A stretch of 5,681 nt of DNA from Thermoplasmata archaeon (GTDB taxonomy: Archaea > Thermoplasmatota > Thermoplasmata > Thermoplasmatales > GCA-001856825). The notes under the pieces are model-generated. The model saw nothing but the letters and a program-made list of their open reading frames with translations, was not told where the DNA came from and did no database searches. The stretch's first letter is position 1. Each line of letters starts with the position of its first letter. The position numbers and the translations under genes are program-made. Shown in pieces: positions 1-5,422 of the stretch. Location of the stretch: contig JAJYRY010000072.1 in the NCBI GenBank assembly GCA_021793855.1, forward strand, positions 1-5,681. The letters are read 5' to 3'.

Positions 1-1285
1 CATACGAACGGAATTCGTCCCATTCTTTCTGTTTGATATAGAGGAAATTGTTGTAAATGTGTTCTCCAAGCACTCCCTTCATAAATTCGCTGTTCCTCAG
101 ATGGTGCAGAGCTTCTCCTAGAGACTCTGGCAACGATCCTATTCCCATTGAATCTCTCTGTTTCTGAGAGATGTGGAATATGTCGGCCTCCGTCGGTTCT
201 GGGCACTCTTTCTTCTTCTCTATTCCATCAAGGCCAGCTGCGAGTATCGTTGCAAACTGGAGGTACGGGTTCCCAGCAGAATCTGGAGCCCTGAGTTCGA
301 AACGTTTTTTCGTTTTGTCCCCTGCGGGAAGTCTGACCAGCGCTGATCTATTCTTGGTTCCCCACGCTATGTAGACGGGAGCCTCATAACCTGGAACGAG
401 CCTCTTGTATGAATTCACCCAAGACGCAAATATTGGTGAAAGTTCCACTGCATGAGAGAGAACGCCCGCTAGATAGTGATATGCCATTTCGGAAAGACCA
501 TTCTTGTTCTTTTCATCCCAGAAGTAGTTACTGTCTTCGTTTGGTGTCATAAGACTCTGGTGGATGTGCATCCCGGTCCCGTTGATTCCGTAGAATGGCT
601 TAGGCATGAAGGTCGCATACAGACCAAACTTGGCTGCAACTGTCTTGATAGCCGTCCTCATGGTTATGATCCTATCTGCCATGAAGAGGGCCGGAGCATA
701 ACGGAGATCTATTTCGTGCTGCCCTGGTGAAACTTCGTGATGTGCTGCCTCTGGCATGTATCCCAAGAAATCCAGATAATTCAGGATCTCTTTTTTCACG
801 ATTTCTCCCTTATCGAGCGGGCCGAAAGTAAAGTATCCACCTGTATCGTGCGGAACGTACTTTCCATCCTTCTGTTCTAGAAGGAAGAATTCGAACTCGG
901 GTCCAACGAAGAACTCCATGTTTTTCTTTTCGATCCTTTCCAGCTGTTTTTGAAGAATGTAACGGGGATCTCCTTGGAACGGAGTTCCATCGGGCTTCTT
1001 TATGGAACAGACAAATCTCGCAGTCCTTCCTCCATCGACTGCCCAAGGGAGGATTTCAAAAGAAGAATAATCCGGTAACGCCCTCATGTCGCTCTCTTCT
1101 ATAGTGGCATAACCCAGTATCGATGAGCCATCGAAAAGAACCCCTTCCTCCAGTATTTTTTCAAGTCTGTTCCTTGGGAGCATTACAGACTTTGGCGTGC
1201 CGCGGATATCTGTGAACTGGAAATAAAAATATTTCAGGTCCTTCTGGTCTGAAATTTTTATAATTTCTTGCGCGTCCAATACCAT
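1..1285 (-). CDS. glnA: Glutamine synthetase, type I (3' end cut by window edge)
   Basis: This enzyme makes glutamine from glutamate, ammonia and ATP in the cytoplasm and is the main entry point for ammonia nitrogen. 428 residues are visible; probably about 10-15 C-terminal residues lie beyond the left edge, since the end reads EWDEFRSY, close to the usual C-terminus. Visible motifs in order are: beta-grasp DGSS at 52-55; metal ligands in GPEFEF (E130, E132); HHEVSPGQHE with E184 and E191; NGTGMHIH with H240 as metal ligand; NSYKRLVPGYEAP (R295, flap E301); and FELRAPD (E330). No adenylylation-loop motif of the GSI-beta type is seen, so this is GSI-alpha-like. The ATG at 1285 is the only possible start: an in-frame TAG lies at 1303-1301 with no start codon between. 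There is no Shine-Dalgarno, and a TATA-like box sits about 25 bases upstream, so the mRNA is probably leaderless. One oddity is T61 where GSI-alpha enzymes carry a regulatory arginine (see findings). Confidence 0.97.
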   Translation of the reverse strand, partial: MVLDAQEIIKISDQKDLKYFYFQFTDIRGTPKSVMLPRNRLEKILEEGVLFDGSSILGYATIEESDMRALPDYSSFEILPWAVDGGRTARFVCSIKKPDGTPFQGDPRYILQKQLERIEKKNMEFFVGPEFEFFLLEQKDGKYVPHDTGGYFTFGPLDKGEIVKKEILNYLDFLGYMPEAAHHEVSPGQHEIDLRYAPALFMADRIITMRTAIKTVAAKFGLYATFMPKPFYGINGTGMHIHQSLMTPNEDSNYFWDEKNKNGLSEMAYHYLAGVLSHAVELSPIFASWVNSYKRLVPGYEAPVYIAWGTKNRSALVRLPAGDKTKKRFELRAPDSAGNPYLQFATILAAGLDGIEKKKECPEPTEADIFHISQKQRDSMGIGSLPESLGEALHHLRNSEFMKGVLGEHIYNNFLYIKQKEWDEFRSY

Positions 1286-1304
1286 GAAATGCCAATGCCT
1301 CTAT

Positions 1305-1318
1305 GGTTTAAGTTTTTT
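1305..1318 (-). promoter_or_regulatory. Probable leaderless archaeal promoter of glnA
   Basis: On the minus strand the sequence AAAAAACTTAAACC places a TATA-like CTTAAA (1307-1312) about 25 bases before the ATG at 1285, preceded by an A-rich stretch that could act as BRE. With no Shine-Dalgarno between box and start, transcription would begin at or next to the ATG. I found no clear palindromic nitrogen-control operator nearby. The call rests on spacing and composition only. Confidence 0.5.
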
Positions 1319-1411
1319 CTGAGCAACTTTCTGCAAGGTGAATATTGGGGATATTTTAAACTCAGAAATTTACTCAACAGATCAATCCGTTTTTTCCCTT
1401 TACAAATCAAA

Positions 1412-1425
1412 GAAGTAATAAAGTA
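1412..1425 (+). promoter_or_regulatory. Possible promoter of the dehydrogenase gene
   Basis: The A/T-rich stretch GAAGTAATAAAGTA lies about 24 bases before the GTG at 1443, the spacing expected of a TATA box on a leaderless archaeal mRNA. No Shine-Dalgarno is present between it and the start. A second candidate is the symmetrical TTTTAAA at 1354-1360, which would give a leader of about 60 bases. The call is weaker than the glnA box because the sequence is less TATA-like. Confidence 0.35.
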
Positions 1426-1442
1426 CAATTCGATAAAAACTT

Positions 1443-2414
1443 GTGAAAGCTATCTTGATTAGACAACCGAGTGGTTTGCAAAACACCAATATTGAGGAAG
1501 TGGAAGATCCCAAAGAGCCAGTAGTGATCAGGGTGACCAACGCGGGTCTGAATCCTATTGACATAAATGTGATACTTGGGAAGGTGAATTACACGATATC
1601 GCCCTATCCTCACATCCCAGGTGCAGAATTAGTTGGAGTAGTTGAAAAGGTTCCCTCGGGCTCAAAATTCAAGGTCGGAGATAGAGTGATGGTATATTCG
1701 AAAATTTTTGATGAAACTTGCGATAGATGCACTGCAGGTTTGGAGGAAATCTGCAGAAATGGTGGGGTTGTAGGGGCTGTCACTAACGGCGGATACTCTG
1801 AATTCTTTGGTGCAAAAGAAGAGCAACTCATACACATTCCGGACTCGCTGAATTTTGACGACGCGGTTTCACTTCCAGTAGGAGGACTCACTGCGTATCA
1901 CGCTCTTAAGCGATCTGGTCTGAAAAGTGGCGAAAGGCTGCTCGTAGTTGGAGGTTCGGGGAATACCGGTTGGTATGCGCTTGTTCTCGGAAAATTGATG
2001 GGCGCTAGAGTATTCTATGTTTCTAGAAAGAGATGGGTCGCTGAAACTGGTGCTACAGAATGGAATAAGGAGAAAGTTGACGTCATAGTCAATTCCCTAG
2101 GTTCTGATGCTTGGGATCCGTATATGGACTATCTGGATACAAACGGAAGATTGGTGACTTTTGGAACACTAACGGGTCGCGAGACCAAATTGAACTTAGC
2201 CCAGCTATATACGGGTGAGAGAACCATAATAGGTTCGACTGGAGGCACCAGAAAGGAACTCGGAGAACTGGCGAGACTTGTCTCAGAAAATCATATCAAG
2301 AGCAGACTGTGGAAAGCGTACAATTTCTCTGAATTCAAGAAAGCGATTGAGGAATACGGTAACCGAGAAGGCAGAATAGTTCTTCAGAGCTCGGATGCTC
2401 GCTCCTGGATGTGA
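1443..2414 (+). CDS. Zinc-type medium-chain dehydrogenase/reductase (alcohol dehydrogenase or quinone oxidoreductase-like)
   Basis: This is a 323-residue MDR-superfamily oxidoreductase, close to the usual 320-350. It has an N-terminal GroES-like domain (about 1-125) and a Rossmann domain (about 150-280). The nucleotide loop reads VVGGSGNTG (168-176), a GxGxxG form seen in an archaeal quinone-oxidoreductase-like branch. The second strand ends YVSRK (192-196), whose Ser-Arg-Lys suggests NADP(H) over NAD(H). A structural-zinc loop D90-x2-C93-x2-C96-x7-C104 is present with Asp in place of the first Cys. The catalytic-zinc positions are lost: Asn37 (LNPID) stands where Cys is usual and Ala61 (GAELVG) where the His of GHE is usual. 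The GTG start is forced, since an in-frame TAA sits at 1434-1436. There is no Shine-Dalgarno, so it is probably leaderless. It is divergent from glnA and convergent with the ACD beta gene. The substrate cannot be told from sequence. Confidence 0.9.
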   Translation: MKAILIRQPSGLQNTNIEEVEDPKEPVVIRVTNAGLNPIDINVILGKVNYTISPYPHIPGAELVGVVEKVPSGSKFKVGDRVMVYSKIFDETCDRCTAGLEEICRNGGVVGAVTNGGYSEFFGAKEEQLIHIPDSLNFDDAVSLPVGGLTAYHALKRSGLKSGERLLVVGGSGNTGWYALVLGKLMGARVFYVSRKRWVAETGATEWNKEKVDVIVNSLGSDAWDPYMDYLDTNGRLVTFGTLTGRETKLNLAQLYTGERTIIGSTGGTRKELGELARLVSENHIKSRLWKAYNFSEFKKAIEEYGNREGRIVLQSSDARSWM

Positions 2415-2418
2415 TAGT

Positions 2419-3024
2419 CTAGATCACCATTTTGGCGTCTATTATCAGGTATCCATCCTCATAAAGGAATACGGGATTGAAATCTATCTGTGAGAATTCT
2501 TTCTTGACAGCAAAGTCTGAAATCTTCAGAAGCAAATCTACCAATATTTCCCTGTTCACTTTTAGCCCCCTATACCCTTCAAAAACACGCCCAAATTTCA
2601 GTTCTTCTAGTAGGTCCTCGCTATCGAACCGGTCTATCGGTATCCTCTTGAAAGTGACGTCCCTTATCAACTCGGAATAGAATCCACCAATTCCAAACAG
2701 AAGGAGCTTGCCAAATTGCTGGTCTTTTACGAGTCCTATGATGACCTCTACTCCCTTCTTTGCCATCTCTTCTGCGTAGATAGTCTCACCTGGAAACTTT
2801 CTCTTCATCTCTTTGTATGTTTCCTTGAAATTTCCCATAGTCTTGATGTCGCCCATAACCGCCCCTACCTCGGTCTTATGGGTGATTGCTTCAGAACTCA
2901 CCTTTAGCACTGCTGGGAAAGAACCGGAATAGTCCTCAGGGCTATTGATCAGGAATCGTCTTGGCATCTTGAAATTCAGGTCGCTGAGCATGGTCTTGAA
3001 CTCGAGTTCTGGTACGACTGTCAT
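2419..3024 (-). CDS. acdB: ADP-forming acyl-CoA (acetyl-CoA) synthetase, beta subunit
   Basis: This is the ATP-grasp subunit of the archaeal ADP-forming acyl-CoA synthetase, which moves phosphate between the alpha-subunit phosphohistidine and ADP so that acyl-CoA breakdown yields ATP. The 201 residues include PAVLKV (K41), the beta phospho-histidine segment ITHKTEVG (H49), GVEVIIG (91-97), DQQFG, FGIGG, RDVTFKRIPI (121-130), GYRG (150-153), and the metal-binding end DFNPV (D181, N183) and D196. Archaeal beta subunits are usually about 230 residues; the shortfall is at the N-terminus. I chose the ATG at 3024 over one at 3051. It overlaps the alpha stop as ATGA and has AGGAGGT seven bases upstream, and the 3051 start would add only nine residues overlapping alpha. 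It is the last gene of the operon, ending four bases from the convergent dehydrogenase. The exact acyl substrate is unknown. Confidence 0.93.
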   Translation of the reverse strand: MTVVPELEFKTMLSDLNFKMPRRFLINSPEDYSGSFPAVLKVSSEAITHKTEVGAVMGDIKTMGNFKETYKEMKRKFPGETIYAEEMAKKGVEVIIGLVKDQQFGKLLLFGIGGFYSELIRDVTFKRIPIDRFDSEDLLEELKFGRVFEGYRGLKVNREILVDLLLKISDFAVKKEFSQIDFNPVFLYEDGYLIIDAKMVI

Positions 3025-4400
3025 TTTTCGAACCTCCTGAGAAATTCCCATCTCTCGTACAGGGCTCCGAGTGATGAAACCGCCCTTCTAACTGAGGGGA
3101 ATGCTGCAATCCCGTTCTCATTCATTTTCCTGATCGCTATTCTTGAGTACTCTCCTCCTATTACTCCCACCACCAAGGATGTCTTTGCTTCCTTGTTGAA
3201 TCTGCTCAAGAATTCTATTATGTCTTCCGTGACTCCAAAAGTCTGGAAGAGCACAAATGCGAGTATTGCATCAAACTCACCTGACTTGTCGAGCTCATTG
3301 ATCACATTTTCATACTGAATGTTCGTTGCTTCAGCCGTCATATCAATAGGATTGAATGGGGAACCCAGTTGGGAGATTTTTGTTTTTATTATTCCAGCTA
3401 GTTCATTGCTGGTACGATTCACTTTGAAACCCTCATTCTCCAGTGCATCCGTTGAAATCACTCCTACTCCACCAGCCGACGAGACCACTGCAATTCGCTT
3501 TCCCCGAACCGGTTTCGCAGTTGATAGGATGGATGCAAAATCTATCATTTCGATCTCATTGTTCGCCTGGATTATTCCGCTCTGCCGGAAAATTCCGTTC
3601 AATGAAAAACTGGTCTTGAGGAGGGAACCGGTATGAAGCGACGTGGCCCTGTTGCCCGACTCTGTCTGCCCCCCCTTTAGGACAACTATACCTTTCTTCT
3701 GTGAAATATTTCTGCTCTCACTCAGAAATTTTTCTATTTCGGATATCTTTTCCAGGTACAGAGCAATGGATTTTGTTCTGTCATCATCTCCCATTGCAGA
3801 GAGCATATCTGTTTCGTCAACATCTACTTCATTTCCTAGGGATATGAAAGAAGAGAATCCGATTCCTGAATCTGAAAACTCATCCATTGCTAGCAGTCCG
3901 AGTGCACCACTCTGTGAAATGAATCCTATCGGACCGTCGGATGGAAAATTACTCCTTTCCTCAGTAGTCAGGGCGGTGTTAAGACCCGTTCGAGGAATTA
4001 TCACCCCAACGCAATTTGGTCCAATTATTCGAGTGCCAAACTTGGAAGCTATTCTCTTCATCTCTGATTCCAATTGTTTCCCCTCATCTCCCTGTTCACC
4101 AAAACCACCGGCGACAGGTATGCATATCTTGCATCCCTTTTCAGCCAGGGAAGTTAGAGCCTCCACAGCCTTCTTAGACGGTAGAGAAATTATTCCTAGG
4201 TCAATGCTATGAGGAATTGACCCTATAGATCTGTAGCACTTGACACCCTCAATCTGTTCTGCAGATGGGTGCACGAGGATTATTTCGCCCTTATAATTTT
4301 TCTTGAGATTTTTCAAGATAACATTCCCTACTTTACCCTCCTCTCTAGAGGCGCCCACAAGACAGATTGAGCTTACTGAAAAGAGATTGGTGAGGCTCAT
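3021..4400 (-). CDS. acdA: ADP-forming acyl-CoA (acetyl-CoA) synthetase, alpha subunit
   Basis: This is the CoA-binding and acyl-transfer subunit. With ADP and phosphate the complex turns acyl-CoA into the acid, CoA and ATP, and it is reversible. The 459 residues match archaeal alpha subunits (about 460). Domain 1 is a CoA-binding Rossmann fold (LVGASREEGKVGN, 14-26). Domain 2 carries IGPNCVGV (126-133) and GFISQSGALG (159-168), then LYLEKI with E217, equivalent to the acidic residue thought to stabilise the phosphohistidine. The catalytic histidine is H256 in RATSLHTGSL. Domain 3 begins at KRIAVVSSAGGVGV (301-314), with FNPIDMT (349-355) and a C-terminal AFPSVRRAV (433-441). The phospho-loop differs from the common SHTGSLAG form. 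The start overlaps the upstream gene's stop as ATGA; no other in-frame start lies nearby, and the nearest purine-rich SD-like run (AAAGGAAG) is 17 bases away, so initiation is probably coupled to the gene before. Confidence 0.95.
   Translation of the reverse strand: MSLTNLFSVSSICLVGASREEGKVGNVILKNLKKNYKGEIILVHPSAEQIEGVKCYRSIGSIPHSIDLGIISLPSKKAVEALTSLAEKGCKICIPVAGGFGEQGDEGKQLESEMKRIASKFGTRIIGPNCVGVIIPRTGLNTALTTEERSNFPSDGPIGFISQSGALGLLAMDEFSDSGIGFSSFISLGNEVDVDETDMLSAMGDDDRTKSIALYLEKISEIEKFLSESRNISQKKGIVVLKGGQTESGNRATSLHTGSLLKTSFSLNGIFRQSGIIQANNEIEMIDFASILSTAKPVRGKRIAVVSSAGGVGVISTDALENEGFKVNRTSNELAGIIKTKISQLGSPFNPIDMTAEATNIQYENVINELDKSGEFDAILAFVLFQTFGVTEDIIEFLSRFNKEAKTSLVVGVIGGEYSRIAIRKMNENGIAAFPSVRRAVSSLGALYERWEFLRRFEK
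3032..3038 (-). promoter_or_regulatory. Strong Shine-Dalgarno for acdB
   Basis: AGGAGGT on the minus strand is seven bases before the ATG at 3024 and lies inside the last codons of the alpha subunit. It matches the archaeal anti-SD (CACCUCCU) over seven bases. It decides the beta start and, with the ATGA overlap, points to translational coupling. It is the only convincing Shine-Dalgarno in the window. Confidence 0.85.
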
Positions 4401-4681
4401 GTCTTGGACATCAACTTCTTCCTTTCTTTTGAGGAATAACCTGTCACATCTTCAAGAAATTTATTGTACAACTTTATGACGGTCTCCTGATCCTTTCCGA
4501 CAGAGGATTTGGTCTCAATTGATATTTCTTTCTTTCCAGTCACCTCTGCTGTCACTTCCAGAGAGTCCAAGGATGAGGAAGAAAATAGCTTTCCATCTTT
4601 TGCCACTTTGCCAAAAATTTCCTTCATTTTTGATTCTAAAACTTGCTCATTGACTTCTTTCTTGCATGGATATTTTCGCAT
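4397..4681 (-). CDS. Small conserved archaeal protein, DUF5611-like
   Basis: This is a 94-residue soluble protein with no signal peptide, membrane segment or metal-binding cysteine pair (one Cys, C6). Its pattern resembles what I recall of DUF5611 proteins of Thermoplasmata and other Euryarchaeota: an N-terminal basic KYPCKK, a helix VLESKMKEIFGKV, a strand region with repeated charged beta strands (LEVTAEV, KEISIETK), and a C-terminal helix with YNKFLEDVTGY followed by SKERKK. The family assignment is from memory and the molecular function is unknown. It is the first gene of an operon with the ACD subunits, and its stop overlaps the alpha start as ATGA, suggesting coupled translation. The ATG at 4681 is forced by an in-frame TAA at 4690-4688; no Shine-Dalgarno is present. 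Association with ACD could reflect shared expression, not a direct role. Confidence 0.85.
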   Translation of the reverse strand: MRKYPCKKEVNEQVLESKMKEIFGKVAKDGKLFSSSSLDSLEVTAEVTGKKEISIETKSSVGKDQETVIKLYNKFLEDVTGYSSKERKKLMSKT

Positions 4682-4687
4682 CGTTCG

Positions 4688-4822
4688 TTAATGATACACA
4701 ATATTAAATTCTGATGGAATATCTTTAGTTCGGAACCAGGAATACTTGTTGAAGCTAGATTTTAGAATTAGGTAAACTTCGAAGGGGGTCCAACTTTCGG
4801 ATCCAACATTATTTTCATTCAT
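4688..4822 (-). other. 44-codon open frame of doubtful coding status between the DUF929-like gene and the operon
   Basis: An ATG at 4822 opens 44 codons to a TAA at 4690-4688, in the same frame as the DUF5611-like gene that follows nine bases later. The translation contains GSESWTPFEVYLILK and then KYSWFRTKD. The first part shares the ESW triplet and an exact 12-base repeat with the CPYC region of the upstream DUF929-like gene. It could be a remnant of a duplicated DUF929 segment, a real small protein, or chance. The probable operon TATA box lies inside it, which argues against an essential coding role, and there is no clear ribosome-binding site. Confidence 0.25.
4699..4710 (-). promoter_or_regulatory. 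Probable leaderless promoter of the DUF5611-acdAB operon
   Basis: Minus-strand AATTTAATATTG contains TTTAATAT centred about 24 bases before the ATG at 4681, the expected place for a TATA box on a leaderless archaeal mRNA. The stop of the preceding open frame and the lack of a Shine-Dalgarno fit this. It would drive all three operon genes, since the downstream junctions overlap and leave no room for another promoter. Confidence 0.6.
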
Positions 4823-4823
4823 C

Positions 4824-5309
4824 TCACGAATTTTTACAGGTTTCCGGAGTATGCCCGCCTCCCACTATCTTAACAGAACCTGCATTTGCCAAACCGTATC
4901 CCTGAACGTTGGGCATAGAATCAGATGAGTAAGATATCATCTGTGTTAAATCCGTCAAGGTTCCATATTGTTGTAGTGCCTTGACTGAACTCCAACTTTC
5001 GGCCGCACAATATGGGCAAGCTTCTGCACCTATGAAGAGAACAACAATTTTTCCGTCATCTGTTAACGGGGAATTTGAAACACGGCTGAAATCGCCTATG
5101 GTCCTTTCGGACTGCTGAGAATTACCAGAATCGTTAGTTTGGAAAAGGGCAATATAAACAACCAGACATAACACGATCGCTATAACTGCTACAGTAGCTA
5201 GCCTCCAATTGGAATTTCGCGATTTCTGTTTTTGATTCCTTTTAATTTTCTCTTTTCCTATAATACTTTCTCCGTTAGGCCGCAATGATAGCTGATGACC
5301 GGATTCCAT
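4824..5309 (-). CDS. Short DUF929-like membrane-anchored thioredoxin-fold protein with CPYC motif
   Basis: This is a 161-residue protein with a Lys/Arg-rich N-terminus (about 19-36), one hydrophobic segment (about 37-56), a Ser/Gln/Asn-rich linker, and then a thioredoxin-like start: strand KIVVLFIGAEA, motif C98-P-Y-C101, and helix AAESWSSVKALQQYG. The positive-inside rule places the CPYC domain outside the membrane. The FIGAExCPYCAAExW pattern is what I recall of DUF929 proteins from Thermoplasma and Sulfolobus, whose role is unproven; disulfide chemistry at the cell surface is a reasonable guess. Those proteins run to roughly 200-290 residues. This one stops about 60 residues after CPYC with a Gly-rich tail containing C158, so the second half of the fold appears missing. 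Neither other frame downstream continues it obviously. The ATG is forced by an in-frame TAG at 5321-5319. It may be a 3'-truncated gene. Confidence 0.75.
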   Translation of the reverse strand: MESGHQLSLRPNGESIIGKEKIKRNQKQKSRNSNWRLATVAVIAIVLCLVVYIALFQTNDSGNSQQSERTIGDFSRVSNSPLTDDGKIVVLFIGAEACPYCAAESWSSVKALQQYGTLTDLTQMISYSSDSMPNVQGYGLANAGSVKIVGGGHTPETCKNS

Positions 5310-5329
5310 TACAAGTCCCTAATTTAGCC

Positions 5330-5345
5330 AACTTTATTTTCGGTT
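5330..5345 (-). promoter_or_regulatory. Probable leaderless promoter of the DUF929-like gene
   Basis: Minus-strand AAAATAAAG (5332-5340) is centred about 27 bases before the ATG at 5309, preceded by an ACCGA stretch that could serve as BRE. No Shine-Dalgarno separates it from the start. A second A/T stretch, CTAAATT (5321-5327), is too close to the start for a TATA box on a leaderless mRNA. Confidence 0.5.
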
Positions 5346-5367
5346 AACAACGCACTGAGAAGCCTAG

Positions 5368-5381
5368 GAAAAATGAAAAAG
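5368..5381 (-). terminator. Possible T-rich terminator after the right-edge gene
   Basis: About 45 bases after the stop of the gene at 5423, the minus strand reads ACTTTTTCATTTTTCC: two T5 runs separated by CA. Archaeal RNA polymerase commonly ends on T-runs without a hairpin. The position, between that stop and the next gene's TATA box, suits a terminator. Confidence 0.4.
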
Positions 5382-5422
5382 TAAACATTCGATATCATTA
5401 CTCTGATCAGTAGGTAGTTAAA

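Noticed and set aside
810..1046. Minus-strand open frame of 78 codons
   Set aside because: It lies in another frame of glnA, whose own frame has all catalytic motifs through this stretch.
1286..1330. Nitrogen-regulator operator before glnA
   Set aside because: GGCATT/GGCATT repeats near the start are direct, not palindromic, and no GGAA-N6-TTCC-type site is present.
1610..1891. Minus-strand open frame of 93 codons opposite the dehydrogenase
   Set aside because: It is antisense to the GroES-like domain and zinc loop, and has no start signal or motif of its own.
3025..3051. Upstream ATG at 3051 as start of acdB
   Set aside because: It would add nine residues wholly overlapping alpha and has no ribosome-binding site. 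The ATG at 3024 has AGGAGGT at seven bases and an ATGA junction.
3643..4212. Plus-strand open frame of 189 codons inside acdA
   Set aside because: It is antisense to conserved motifs of the alpha subunit (IGPNC, ISQSGALG), and its translation is Ser/Pro-rich with no recognisable domain. It is a frame shadow of a real gene.
4824..4920. A simple frameshift that would extend the DUF929-like protein
   Set aside because: Reading the other two minus-strand frames after the SDSMPN stretch meets stops quickly, with no DUF929-like continuation, so one frameshift does not restore the domain by eye.
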